Shown piece by piece: positions 1 through 10,872 of a stretch of DNA of 64,000 nucleotides. This DNA is from Bryum argenteum (taxonomy: Eukaryota > Streptophyta > Bryopsida > Bryales > Bryaceae). The stretch is taken from NCBI GenBank assembly GCA_037043015.1, contig CM073327.1:10832727-10896726 (forward strand), read 5' to 3'. Both the position numbers and the translations under genes were made by a program. The first letter of the stretch is position 1. Each line of letters starts with the position of its first letter. The notes below the pieces were generated by a model. The model did not search any database, had not been told where the DNA came from, and was given only the letters and a program-made list of their open reading frames with translations.

Positions 1-117
1 GAGTATTTTCAGACAGGAAACGTCCATAGTCGAGGGCGGACAGAAAGTATCATCACTCCCGTGTACTCGATCAATGTAGCTATGATGCTTCTGATTTCTT
101 GCCGGGACTTACGAGAC

Positions 118-255
118 TCAACGACGTTCTAAATTCTTTGACGAAAGAGAGTGGGGAACGTTAAAACGATCACCAAAGCAAACCATGGCAGCCACGTCAA
201 TTAGGCGGTTCCTCAAGAGCGGTTGCTCCTTCATGGATCCATTATCCCCCTCCAT
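118..255 (-). pseudogene. Frameshifted copy of the tandem small membrane protein
   Basis: The ATG at 255 opens a 45-residue frame whose start (MEGDNGSMKEQPLLRNRL) matches the intact copy at 593-453 closely. Compared with that copy, about 5 nt are missing just after the GTGG of the Asp-Val codons, so the hydrophobic segment is out of frame. The membrane-type residues (PWFALVIVLTF) can still be read in the neighbouring frame. It is probably a broken member of the array. I do not recognise the family. Confidence 0.4.
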
Positions 256-452
256 AGTCTTGAATCCACCTGCTACAGCTGAAAATGGTATTGAGCGCGT
301 ATCTTCAAATCTTGATGAGGTGTCGGATGATGTGTCAACGTTCCTTCGATCACCGCTACATTAACAACAGCTCCCGATTGTGCTGTACTTAAAGCTCGGT
401 ACCTATCCCTTTGACAAAAGAGGATCGAGAATGGAATCTAGCACAAGTTAAA

Positions 453-593
453 CTAAAAAAACTTCGGGATTCCTACCGAGAAGAAAACAATGATCCATAT
501 CGTGAAGAGCAGCAGCGTTATACCGATCATCAAACAAATCCATGGCAGGTCTTCCACGTCAAATAGGCGGTTCCTCAAGAGTGGTTGCTCCAT
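453..593 (-). CDS. Small single-pass membrane protein, copy 1 (46 aa), unknown family
   Basis: This ORF is too short for most gene callers. It starts MEQPLLRNRLFDVEDLPW and continues into about 22 hydrophobic residues (ICLMIGITLLLFTIWIIVFF), then ends with a short tail (SVGIPKFF) and a TAG stop. Residues 1-18 are polar and residues 19-39 form one predicted transmembrane helix, so a tail-anchored or single-pass membrane protein is likely. The same plan (acidic Glu-Asp pair, helix, IPK plus two aromatic or Met residues, stop) recurs in the copy at 1556-1404 despite considerable sequence divergence. That favours real coding on this strand. I saw no promoter signal I would trust. The function is unknown. 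The alternative is a decayed repeat that is open by chance. Confidence 0.4.
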   Translation of the reverse strand: MEQPLLRNRLFDVEDLPWICLMIGITLLLFTIWIIVFFSVGIPKFF

Positions 594-928
594 CCTGGAC
601 CCTCAAATCCACCTGCTACAGCTGAAAACAGTAATGAATGCGTATCTTCAAGTCTTGATGAGGTGTCGGATAATATGATTTGTCAACGCTCCTTCGTTCA
701 CCGTGCTATCTCATTCTTCTCTTACTGTTCCTGAACCATGAAACTCGTCCGAGATCTAACCGTCCGCAATCCATTGCTCACACGAAAGAAGTCTACCGCT
801 ACATGAACAAACAGCTCCCGAATATGCTGTACTAATAGCTCACTGCCTACCCCTTTGACAGAAGAGAGTCGAGAAGGGAATCAAGCTCATGTTATACTGA
901 AACAACCTAGGGATGTTCGAGAAGGTAA

Positions 929-1123
929 TCATGATCCAACGAGGATCCAAAGCGCCGCTACATAAAACACCACTATACAGATCATGACGAACCAAAAGCA
1001 TGATAGATTTTCTTCATCAACAGGAAAGTTCCTCAAGCCTGCTTGCTCCATCCTGGATCCGTCATCAAGAGGAAAGTTCCTCAAGCGTGCTTGCTCCATC
1101 GTGGATCCGTCATCCTCTTCCAT
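929..1123 (-). CDS. Small single-pass membrane protein, copy 2 (64 aa)
   Basis: The N-terminal half contains two direct copies of a Met-Glu-Gln-Ala-x-Leu-Arg-Asn-Phe-Pro motif, at about residues 9-18 and 25-34. The DNA shows the same internal duplication (GGAAAGTTCCTCAAGC twice, about 58 bp apart). The C-terminal half is hydrophobic (FWFVMICIVVFYVAALWILV) and the protein stops right after it, with no IPK tail. It aligns with copies 1 and 3 in strand, position within the repeat unit and architecture. The function is unknown. The divergence between copies is too high for a recent duplication. Confidence 0.4.
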   Translation of the reverse strand: MEEDDGSTMEQARLRNFPLDDGSRMEQAGLRNFPVDEENLSCFWFVMICIVVFYVAALWILVGS

Positions 1124-1403
1124 CGTTTGAATCCAACTGCTTCAGCTGAAAATAGTATTTAACGCGTATCTACAAATCTTGAAAGTGTCTCGGATGATGT
1201 GTCAACGTTCCATCGATCACCGTGCTATCTCATTCTTCTCTTACTGTTCTTGAACTATGAAACTCGTCCGAGATCTCACCGTCCGCAATCTATTGCTCAC
1301 ACGACAGAGTTCTACCGCCACATGAACAAAGAGCTCCCGAATATGCTGTACTATAAGCTCACTACCTATTCCTCTGACAAAAATCAGTCAAGCACACGCT
1401 AAA

Positions 1404-1556
1404 CTAATACATCTTAGGGATTTGCGAGACGATAATCATGATGCAAGTGATGAATAAAAGAACCGCTACACCGATCATTATTAAAAAACGAATGCACTGC
1501 AAGTCTTCCTCGTGGTTAAGACGACGAAAATGATACACAAAATGTGCGTTATCCAT
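1404..1556 (-). CDS. Small single-pass membrane protein, copy 3 (50 aa)
   Basis: The frame runs from ATG at 1556 to TAG at 1404. A polar N-terminus (MDNAHFVYHFRRLNHEEDL) is followed by a hydrophobic stretch at about residues 24-43 (FLIMIGVAVLLFITCIMIIV) and the tail SQIPKMY. The LMIG-like motif at the start of the helix and the IPK tail match copy 1. The plus strand of the same stretch has stops, which argues that the minus strand is the coding one. No homologue is recognised. Confidence 0.4.
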   Translation of the reverse strand: MDNAHFVYHFRRLNHEEDLQCIRFLIMIGVAVLLFITCIMIIVSQIPKMY

Positions 1557-2068
1557 CCTCGACCCCTTAAATCCACCTGCTACGGCTGAGAGTAGTATTG
1601 AACGCGTATCTTCAAAACTTGAAAGTACGTCGGATGAGGTGTCAACGGTCCTTCATTCACCGTGCTGCATTCACTGTTCATAAACTACGAATCTCGTCCC
1701 CTCCGCAGTCCATTGCTCACACAAAAATTATACCACTATATGAACATTAAGCTACCGACTATGCTGCACTAGAAGCTCACTTCCTATGGCGGTTACAATA
1801 CCAGAATAGAAATGAGAATGCCACACACAGCATGAGCATCAGAATAAAAGCCGTGCTCGTTTCTACATCCTCCCGACCACTACTGCGATACAAGGGAGTA
1901 TCCATTGATCGCGGCATTATCTACACTCAAGGCAGCGTCACACCCGTTCACTTAATGAGCTCTCCTATTCCGCTTTACGTCACTCGGGAACTTCACAGTC
2001 CAGAATTCTTTGACACTTCGAAATTCGAGACCAAATTCTAAGGAAATTAAAACTAAGCACATGCTAAA

Positions 2069-2323
2069 CTAAGCGAAAAAAATAATCATTGTATCAATGA
2101 TGCATCCTATGCAGAGATACAGAATCATGACGTTGTTCAGAATACGATATAATCTGTCATCCTCGTTATTACGCACGATAAGTACGAAACCGACGATGCC
2201 ATTTATCGAGAACAGCCATTTGTAAATCTTGTATAACATGATCATCCTATCTAATCTCCGGACATCAATTGGAACCCGGCGGTGATCCATCGGTCGCGAT
2301 TTGCGGCTAATTTGCAACTTCAC
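2069..2323 (-). CDS. Two-helix relative of the tandem membrane proteins (84 aa)
   Basis: The ATG at 2323 gives 84 residues. A second ATG at 2290 (MDHRRVPIDVRRLDRM) gives 73 and looks a more natural start. There are two hydrophobic segments, about residues 36-49 (LFSINGIVGFVLIV) and 61-82 (ILNNVMILYLCIGCIIDTMI). The second is preceded by Asn-Glu-Asp-Asp-Arg-Leu, as the helices of the shorter copies are preceded by an acidic pair. It lies just beyond the fourth repeat unit on the same strand. It may be an outlying member of the same family, or chance. The function is unknown. Confidence 0.35.
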   Translation of the reverse strand: MKLQISRKSRPMDHRRVPIDVRRLDRMIMLYKIYKWLFSINGIVGFVLIVRNNEDDRLYRILNNVMILYLCIGCIIDTMIIFFA

Positions 2324-2951
2324 GCGGGAAATAAGCGTCTCGAAAGTACATTTGTCTCGGCTTACAGAAACTTGCTTAATCTAAGCGTACTAATCACAGT
2401 TAATAGCCATCCGAATGCTGTGAAATGCGCGGCAAAATTCGAATCGCGAGTTATACAGTTGAACGCACAGGTCTCCTCGATGTTTTTTTTTTTTTTTGTT
2501 TGTTTTGATCTTTGTTATGCAACTACACTTAAGAAATGCGGATGAAACTACTCTTAACCATGTGATGTCTGTTTAAGTGTCGATCTAACCGGACGTGATC
2601 GGAAACCAACTCCTATTGCAAATTCTAAGCGAAAAGTCTATCGGTTTCTACGGAAAATTCTGAACGTGATGAGATGCCAAATGAGAAAGAGAAGGAACGC
2701 CACATAGATCGTCAATTCTTCAAAACTGCACGCCATAGCTTCAGCTCTTTATAAATCTCAGCAATCGAGAATCGTAAATGAACGAAAGACAGTCTAGATC
2801 GACCACTTAATAGCTTCGATCACTAAGAGAGATGTGTGAAGAGGGATATGAGAAGTATGAGGACAAGTATTTATAGTTCTAGTCTTCTAATCATATGGAA
2901 GATGAAGCAACCTATGTTATAACTTCATTTGTCTACATGGTTGTTCATTGT
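2324..2951. other. Intergenic, no gene seen
   Basis: Unique sequence with balanced base composition to about 2900, with a T15 run near 2481-2496. No coding frame on either strand is convincing. Confidence 0.5.
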
Positions 2952-2955
2952 TTAA

Positions 2956-3225
2956 CCCTTAAAAGTCCAAGAAAGTTGAAATGGCTTTTGGGGATTCCCA
3001 GCTAGAGGAAATTTCAGTCAACTTTGACGATTATAATTTCACAAATGAAAAGAATTAATGGTTTAAAAGTGACATGTACATGTAAAAAGTCATGTTAAAT
3101 TTTGGATACTACAGTTGGATCTTCTAAATTGTGCTTGGATTGAGTTTGTTTTGGACCTGAGATAGATGAAGGTCAATTTGTTACTTTAGGCAATTTCCCC
3201 ATGATCAAGGATCATTTTTCCAGGG
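2956..3225. mobile_element. TTAA-flanked MITE, family B, copy 1 (270 bp)
   Basis: TTAA occurs at 2952-2955 and 3226-3229. The left end reads CCCTTAAAAGTCCAAGAAAG; the right end is more degenerate (ATCAAGGATCATTTTTCCAGGG). The whole length aligns with the better-preserved copy at 19304-19564. Target site and ends are of piggyBac type. There is no coding capacity. Confidence 0.75.
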
Positions 3226-3539
3226 TTAACAATCGTTGTCTTTGTCTCTCTACTTGCGCCATTTTTTAACTTTGTATTCAAGGTCTTTTGGTTTTGATCA
3301 ATTTTGGTTTTGCAACTTTTGGTTGAGCTTCTAAGTTATTCTCAATCTAATTTACCTTCAAGAATTTTCATATCAACTTTAGAGTGAGTTCAAAACCTAT
3401 CATAATTTATATATGAATGTAGTTATTGACGTATTGTTGAATTACTACTATTTCATCTACTAATTTAAAGGAAATCTTTTGAATTTTATGAAATTGTTTG
3501 ATCAAAGTATGTGGAATAGGTAGTTTTTTTACATCTTGT

Positions 3540-3655
3540 ACTAAAGAGTGAGCAAATGGATCTTCCAAATAATGTTTAGATCGAGTTTTATAGACTTGAA
3601 GTAGAAGGTCACTTTTGGTAATTCAAACAACTTTGCATCAAGGATCTTTAGGATT
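3540..3655. mobile_element. Right-hand fragment of a family B MITE
   Basis: The stretch from GGATCTTCCAAATAATG to CATCAAGGATCTTTAGGATTAA matches the right half of the element at 19304-19564. The TTAA has decayed to ATTAA. The left half is lost or too diverged to see. Confidence 0.55.
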
Positions 3656-4744
3656 AAGGAAATGGCATTTATGACATGTCAAATGTTGAAAAGTTTTAAT
3701 ATTTGTGTTGAATGATCTAGGAGGAAGGTTGGTACTAATTTGTGTAAAATGAAAAAGACATGTAGTATCTTTTCATAAAAGTTATGTGGATAGTAATGCA
3801 TTTAGTACAACTTATCCTCATTGTTACTTATATGTAATGCAACATATAATGAATAATTTAGATACTTGTATGCTTTCCATAGTTTGTAAATATATGCATG
3901 TCGTTTATGTTGATTTGAAGATAAATGGTAAATGTATAATTATGTGAGTTCCCTTACAAGAGTGGCTTAATTTGAAGATAAATCAATATATCTAGATATG
4001 CATACCTCTATTTGGTGCTAAACAAGATAGTAAAAAAAAAATTACTGCATAAATAATGATTGTCATTCTAGATTGTTACTTTCATAGTTACCGGAGTATG
4101 AGGATATGATCTTGTTAGCAAGCTCATAGAATCTAAGATCACCATATTCAAGATTAGCAAGCTTGGTGGGGAGTGGCCAACGAAATGTCAAAATTAACTT
4201 GGAAGATGTGCAAAGTATATAGGAATCTAAAACCATAGGAATCATAAATTTTAAATTTATCTCAGATTAGTACTAATTTGGAAGTCGAACCCATAGGGAC
4301 ATCCAAAAATATTCAATCTAAAAAGCACACCACAAGTACAATAAAATGTACAGACAGAGCTAGTGAAAACTATTTTGGCGAGGCTCCAATCATGCGCACA
4401 CTATCTTAAAACATTTGAACTATCATGGTCACGTGTATCAAATACCAAATATTCACACATAGTTGGACACACATAACGTTTTTGTAATGAAAGATTCATT
4501 CCCACAAGACAAAAGGACATCAATCTCAAATATGAGAACCTTTTGTACGTGTAGTGACTTTTTTCATGGTACAAGTTTCCCAACATGTTGGAAAATATAC
4601 CAAAAAATAATACCGTTGTTTTCTCACAACTTAGTAGCGGTACTCATCATGTATGCTACAACCCACGAGTACTACAATACAGTATCCAAAACGTTGGAAT
4701 TCATAATGCATGTACACCAATTAAATCACGACTTCTAGAAATGT
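3656..4744. other. AT-rich intergenic DNA, no gene seen
   Basis: No open frame shows protein-like composition, and I saw no repeat boundary. It is probably old transposon-derived sequence. Confidence 0.4.
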
Positions 4745-4884
4745 ATGACCAAGTCAAAACAGTTATGATCACCGCAATAAAAAAATAATACCCATATCTA
4801 TCCTGACTACATAAAAAAGAAAAATTGTACATACGATGCTCCTTCAACCTCGGACCCTTTTCCGACGAGAGCCTTTTAAAATAA

Positions 4885-4926
<42 letters not shown>

Positions 4927-5225
4927 TAGAAAAATCTAAATAATTGGAAGAAATGGGTATGTGGGAACAGTTATGATCACCGCAATAAAAATACGCATAT
5001 TTATCCTGACTACATAAAAAATTAAAAATTAAAAAATAAATAAAAAATGTACATACGATGCTCCTTCAACCTCGGACTCTTTTCCGACGAGAGCCGAAAA
5101 AACAAAAATAATCATAATAGAAAAATCAAAAGATCGAAAGAAATGGGGTATGTGGGTATGATGGTATGATTGTGCATACGATGCTCCTTCAACCTCGGAC
5201 TCTTTTTTCGACGAGAGCCTAAAGA
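4745..5225. repeat. Irregular tandem repeat with a conserved 45-bp core
   Basis: The core ACATACGATGCTCCTTCAAC through GACGAGAGCC appears three times, at about 4831-4876, 5049-5094 and 5173-5218. A flanking block (ACAGTTATGATCACCGCAAT plus TATCCTGACTACATAAAAAA) precedes the first two. Each core can fold CTCGGA against TCCGACGAG. An (AT)n run at 4889-4919 lies inside. Confidence 0.75.
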
Positions 5226-6680
5226 ACAAAAATAATAATAATAGAAAAATCAAAAAGATAAAAAGAAATGGGTATGGTCTATGCGCACATGTGACACACA
5301 CATTCTAGCAAAAGAGGCGGACTGGCATATTTAACAGTTGTACCATAATGCGAGATGGCAGGCAGGCACTGGGGACGTGCAATGATACACAAATTGTGTG
5401 TACTTTTACACATAAACATATCAATGGTATCCGTGGTCGTCACATTCTCCTCATTTTTGGCTTTTGAGTGGGTGTTTTTTTTCTCGCGCGAAGGAAAAAA
5501 ATAGTGTCTGCAATACTGTCGCTTTCGAAAAATGAGACAAGAAAATATGCTTATTAACCATGTATGTACGGTTGCTACTAAGATTTTGTACCAAAGTTGA
5601 ATCGCGTACATGTTTGCCGTAATAGAAATTTAACTCGTTGTGGAATTATAACGGTGAAAGATGGATTTTCATGCGAGAGATTTAGAGTGGGTTGCGGTTG
5701 TCCTATTGATATCAATGACTTGAGAGTTTCTCCGTGTATGTTGGAGATTCACAAGGTGAATGAAATTTTTGATTTGTGAGAGATAGAAAAAGCAAGTCTT
5801 AGGGGCATGCTTGGGCATTTAAGGGTTAAGTGACTGAACAAGCCATGAGCATTTAACACTATTTCTCTTTGAATATTTGTAAAAAAACCATCTAAATGAT
5901 AAAGAATTAAATAACCATTGCGCTTTATATGACACATTAACTACTTGTGGACTAGGAGCAGTTTGAAAGTACCACGTTGGGGCTCCCCATGGCCATGTGA
6001 ACACGATACAATGTGAAAAGGAAAATGTAAATTGGGAGATATGTCAAGAATATGAAGATACTCAAATCCCCAAAGTAAAATTTCATTAGCATAGTTGTGA
6101 TCTCACAAAAGTGAAAAGTTTGAAATTTCTTTCTAGTTCAAATCTTTTAGATGAGTCCGAATTTAGGTAAATATGGCATTTATCCTTGGAGTCTTCTTAG
6201 TCACATGGGGAGGAGTACACTAGTACATAAGATTAGTACATCCCTAGAACTACACAAGTTTGAGAACTTGTAATCGTAAGAAGTATTGCTCTTGTTGGTG
6301 AGGAAATTATGGAACTTTGTTCTATGCACCTCATAGATTATCATCTTAAATGAATATTAGGAATTTCAGATATTTCTAGTTAATATATAGTATCATTGTA
6401 AAAACAAGGATACAAGGAGTTTGTTCTTGATAACAAAGTGCTAGTTACTATTTGTTTAGAATATGAGGCTCTTGTTGAAGTACCTTATATTTTCTGCATA
6501 TGCATAAGGACTTCCTAATTTCAGCAGATAACAATATAATTTGGCCTTCAAGAAGCATAGCACCAAGAAATTTAACAGAATGTCAAAACATTTGGCTTCT
6601 TGGATATTGGTTTATGCCATTGGGTGGGTTTATGCATACAATGGTATATGCTTTTATTAGTTTGCTGAAAAGCAACAAAT
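5226..6680. other. AT-rich intergenic DNA, no gene seen
   Basis: It contains one degenerate element end (GGGCATTTAAGGGTTAAG near 5813-5830). I found no partner end nearby, and no convincing coding frame. Confidence 0.4.
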
Positions 6681-6687
6681 CGTACAA

Positions 6688-6895
6688 GGTTTTAATCTTA
6701 AACCCTAAATGTCTCCTATGTCAAAAAAACAACATTTTGGATGAAGAGCAAAAACTTTGAAGAGCCATAACTTCTTCATTGTGGTTTTGTTTTGGACAAA
6801 ATCACTTGGGTTGGGTTACAAATCAAGTCTAGTTTTTGTAATAAAATTTGCACAGCTACAAAATAAAATTTGAATAAATGGCATGCACACACTGC
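6688..6895 (+). mobile_element. Truncated family D element, left end
   Basis: It begins TTAAACCCTAAATGTCTCC and continues with AACATTTTGGATGAAGAGC and GAGCCATAACTTCTTCAT. These blocks recur near 36130, 38550 and 61600, and inverted near 32500. No right end is visible, so it appears truncated. Confidence 0.5.
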
Positions 6896-7019
6896 CCCAC
6901 ACCACTGTCTGGTAACATCCTTGTTGATGTCCCGTGCTGAAAATTGAGCACCTTACTAGTTACTACATGACGGTTTAAAAAGTTTCCCACAAGTTACCTC
7001 CAAACAAACAAACAACTTG

Positions 7020-8360
7020 TGCGAGTTCCGCATGAGTCAACTTTGTGTTGACTCATGTGGTACTCGCAATGCAAGGTCCGGCCGGACACGGGCAGGCAAC
7101 CTCTCAGACTGGCGTGCAAACAATCATTCTCATACTACCACCACCACGCACCTCCACTCCAAGTGGCTGATGATCTAGCTCTTTCGATCCCTTTCAATCG
7201 AATGCTAATTCTACGTACCCTGCATGAAGTGCATGGACTCGATTACAATCATTCCCAATTCTGTCGTCTCGCCATTAAACTCAGGTACCTCTCCCCGTCG
7301 AACTATCGTTTCTGTAAGCAAAAACGGCAGCAACTAGCTAGCTAGCCAGTGAGGGCATGCAGTGTGAGAGCTAAGGTTGTTGAATAGGCTAGCCGAAATA
7401 CAAAACAGGTGGCGATGATTGCGAGCTTTTTTAGTTGGTGTGATAATCAAATTGTCAGGACGAGGACCACGTGCCGTTGGCGCTTCTTCCTTGCATGCAT
7501 GCACACCCGAATGGTTGCGGAATTAAAGACCGCTTAAACACCTAACTTACCATGGCTCCAAACATCGATCACTTATCGATAAAAAAAAACCTCCTGCACC
7601 CCACTGTCATGACTCTCGACTCTGCTCAGAAGAAAAAACAGAACTAAGTAGCTAGACTGAGAGCTTTCGATCAGAATATAATAAAAAAGCTCCCTGCATG
7701 ATCTCACTGTTACGACTCTTGCATTTATTGCTTCGAAGAAAAAAGAACTGGAATCCAATGCACGGGGACGTGCCGGCAGCCAATAGAACGTCAGCCGATT
7801 GATTCCGATAAAACAACCGACTGGAGTTTCAAACCTCAGGCTTTTCGTCGGTCAACATTCTTGAAAGATACCCAGTATCACCCCAGTATCACCCCGGGTA
7901 CCACCCGCGGATATCAATGAAGTCGAGGATTTTAACGGGATGGTCTCCGAACACTAGAATGATTCATTGTCGAAATTGAAAGTTCCTGCAATCCGGCTAC
8001 GATGAATCTACTTGTGCTGCATTGATTGTTTACGAGAAAAAAAGAACTTACTGCAACTTTGATTGCTTGCGGTATCGAGGTTTCTGATCGATGCATGCAT
8101 GCGAAACTCTGCGAAAATGATGTATTGCGAAATGATTAGTGAGGAATTGAGTGATTGATTAGTGGATGGGGCAGGGGAATCGATAGGTTTTGGTTGGTGG
8201 AGGGTAAGTGATAGGATGATTCATCAGCTGTGGTTGTAGTAGTAGTACCACCATGATAGTACTACCTGCAGCAAGAGAGAAGACTGAGCGAGCGGGCTGG
8301 GGATTCCCAGAAAAGAGGAGACCGGACTGTCTACGGTCACTGACGGAATTCAAGAGGAAA
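7020..8360. other. GC-richer unique block, no confident gene
   Basis: Composition is clearly richer in GC than the flanks. A 96-codon frame at 7055-7345 (+) shows no recognisable motif, and I do not call it. Imperfect local duplication is visible at 7580-7645 and 7683-7750, both ending in an A-rich run (GAAGAAAAAA). This could be a relic of a gene neighbourhood between transposon insertions. Confidence 0.35.
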
Positions 8361-8741
8361 CACTAGAAAGGTAGGAGTGTGAGTGTGTACTTTGCAGATA
8401 GAAAAAAGAAAAAAAAGCAGCAAAAGCAAAAAGCAAAGTAGCATCTTCTCTGAGTGTGCAAGACAACGTTCCTCCGGTCCCTCCCCCATTTCCACTTTTT
8501 CTTCCCATTAGAGTCATTGAAAATGACAAACGGCAAGCGCTTAGAGTCATTGGAAACGACAATGGCAACAAGATTACAAAGAAGTGATTTGATTTTTGAG
8601 GTGGGAGACACTCTTTTGGTTCCCGACCATATCACTCAAGAATTTAAAGTTTGAGAAAAAGTAAGAGCTTTGAACCGGCCTATATTTCGAGGGTGGTTTG
8701 TGTGTACACCCCAATTCGGTTCAAATTGACATTATGCCGCT

Positions 8742-8765
8742 AGATTGATAGATAGATAGATAGAT
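8742..8765. repeat. (GATA)n microsatellite
   Basis: Five to six GATA/TAGA units immediately precede the terminal repeat of the element that starts at 8766. Confidence 0.85.
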
Positions 8766-8814
8766 CCCCAATTCCGTTAAAATAGCGTTATGCCGCTAAA
8801 ATGGCACACCTTAA

Positions 8815-9314
8815 CCCTTAAACGTCAGACCCAGCCCGAGGGGTTGGGTTTTTTTTTGAGAGAATCTTGCTCATAACTTACACTCCATTATACCAAATGG
8901 AATTTTTAAAATTCCAAACTGAGCACCTTAAAGAGATCTATACTTTCTTAGAATAGAGCTCACGCAAATTAAAAATAGAATAATGCTAAAAGTAGAGTTT
9001 TAAAAGAGATTTTGGGTGTGGTATCAGGACAGCATATGACGTTTAACCCCTAAAGGCCCACGGCCGCCGATTCGGCTTTTACGGTCAAGGCCAAAAAAAA
9101 TTTACAGTCAACTTCAAATGTTATGATCTCACATCCAGTGATGATCCAACGGTTGAAAATTTTCACACTACTACCTATGGTAGTCTACTTCAAGATCCTA
9201 CGGTTGAAGTTATCAAAAATTTCCAAAAATATTGGACGTACCCGCATTAGTACATAGTGGTCAGTGTTGGGATTTCAAGCTCCCAAAACATCATGGGCCT
9301 TTAGGGGTTAAGGG
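8815..9314. mobile_element. Middle MITE of the nest, TIR CCCTTAAACGTCA, TTAA target
   Basis: TTAA occurs at 8811-8814 and 9315-9318. The left end is CCCTTAAACGTCA. The right end is the exact inverse (TGACGTTTAA then GGG), once the 261-bp inner element and its extra TTAA are ignored. Without the inner insertion it would be about 235 bp. There is no coding capacity. Confidence 0.8.
9047..9307. mobile_element. Inner MITE of the nest, TIR CCCCTAAAGGCCCA (261 bp)
   Basis: Perfect TTAA copies lie at 9043-9046 and 9308-9311. Left end CCCCTAAAGGCCCA and right end TGGGCCTTTAGGGG are exact inverses over 14 bp. They are nearly the same as the ends of the 5.7-kb piggyBac element at 12282-17983, so that element's transposase could have moved it. 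It sits in the TTAA contained within the right terminal repeat of the middle element. Confidence 0.9.
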
Positions 9315-9664
9315 TTAACTTTATGAACTACAGTTCAAAAACCATGTGATATAACAAAATTTGAAGGTGATATTGTGGAAAATGAGTGACAATGTATATA
9401 AAGGAGTGGTATCATTTAAAAAATTGTGATATTACAGAATACACCACTCCATGTGAGCGCATGTGTAAAATTTGGTGTGACAAAATGGCACATGGCATAG
9501 TGCCATTTTAACGGAATTGAGGTTATAGATAGAAACTTCGGTCCTTTATAAGGGGCCGACGTGAATGAAGTGAATGAAGTGTAATGCTAATATCCCAATG
9601 GCCACCGGACAAGGGGAAATTAGAGCTAGATTGACACACCTCATCTTTATCATCTACAGTTTAA

Positions 9665-10804
9665 CCTCTATATTTCCTTGTGTTTTTGGAGCTTGGAACC
9701 TCAAAACTGTTCTTTTCAACCTCTATGGACTCCCATGGGTTAGTACTTAGTAACGGTTTTTTGACTGTCTTCCAAGTGCAAGATCTTGGACTGAACCCTA
9801 TTTGTAGGTTGTGTTCCAACGATAGACCGTTGGATGTTCATCATTTGTGAGATTGTAACGTTCAAAGTTGTAGTAAAAGTTTTTTAGGCTTTGCATAAAT
9901 GTGTGATCTCAACGGTGCAAAGGGTAAGTTGATGATCGTTACCCCAAACAATTTGCTCATATTTTTTTTCCATGTAGGTAATTGAGTCGAGTATGTACAT
10001 GCAAAAAACCTTTGGGTTCCCTCATGTTCTTAAGACCAAAACTGAAATTGTTTCTTACAAGGAGGTCAAAAATAATGTGCATAATCGGCAAATTAAATAT
10101 TGTGGAATGACAATCTTGAGCTTGAAAAAAAGTGGAAGGCCTTTAGGTGCCTTTATGAATTTGTGCCTTTTTAGCAGAATGTTTCTTGGAAAAATTCCAA
10201 AATCTCAATTTTTGACAAATTTTGAAAGAAAAAATTCAAAAAAATTACTAAAAACTAAAGAAATTGTTTTTGTAACTTTAGGAGGTTGCCCTTGTAGAAC
10301 TGGTAAACTTTTCATTTGGGACACTTTGGAATTTGAGTAGCAACTCGGTCATGAATATTTAATTAATTTATTTATTTTTGAGTTGAAAATTTTAAATTTT
10401 AAAAATTAGAAAAGAAACAATAAATAAAAGAAAAAAACTAAAAAAAAACTACCCCATCTCAGATTGCATCCCAAGAATTACCCTAGAAGATTCAAAAATT
10501 GGAACTTGACTTTGCAATGGTTGCAAACACACCATGTACTATAAGGAATTTATAAGGAGAGGATTAAATCATGATTTATGTTGAAACTTCTTTTGAGGAG
10601 AAAAACAATTCAAATTTAGTTCTATGAGTTCATGACTTTCAGAAGAAAAAAAAGAAGCATTGAGAAATTCCTAAATCTCAAATTTTGAAAACTTTAAAAG
10701 AAAAAAAACCAAAAAGTTACAACTAAAACTTGACGTTTTTTGCTGTAAATTTCAAAGTCTACCCTTGTAAAATTGGTAAAGTTTCCACTTGGATATTTAA
10801 TTCT

Positions 10805-10872
<68 letters not shown>

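Larger units (their letters stand above)
1..1790. repeat. Array of about four decayed tandem units (~450 bp each)
   Basis: Blocks near 185-540, 541-980, 981-1500 and 1501-1790 share the same order of recognisable segments: a GTTCCTCAAGAGNGGTTGCTCC block, a CAGCTGAAAA block, a GAGGTGTCGGATGATGTGTC block, and an ACTCGTCCGAGATCT block (missing in the first unit). Positions 1-180 look like the tail of a further unit. The units differ by many substitutions and small indels, so the duplication is old. The minus strand of each unit holds a short membrane-protein ORF, annotated separately. The plus strand is also partly open but has stops and a frameshift in the third unit. Confidence 0.8.
8766..9522. 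mobile_element. Outermost MITE of a three-layer nest, CCCCAATTCCG family
   Basis: The left end is CCCCAATTCCGTTAAAAT and the right end, reverse-complemented, is CCTCAATTCCGTTAAAAT. The inverted match continues through a GTTATGCC/CACTATGCC block. A second, partial copy of the left end occurs just outside at about 8708-8738. The element contains the two further elements listed next. The target duplication is unclear. TIR length resembles mariner-type MITEs, but I cannot assign it. Confidence 0.7.

Noticed and set aside
185..364. Plus-strand frame of 59 codons in the first tandem unit, and the 67-codon plus frame at 1199-1402
   Set aside because: The two align as one ancestral reading, but the other units have stops and a frameshift in it. 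The minus strand keeps ATG, membrane helix and stop in several copies, so I favour minus-strand coding.
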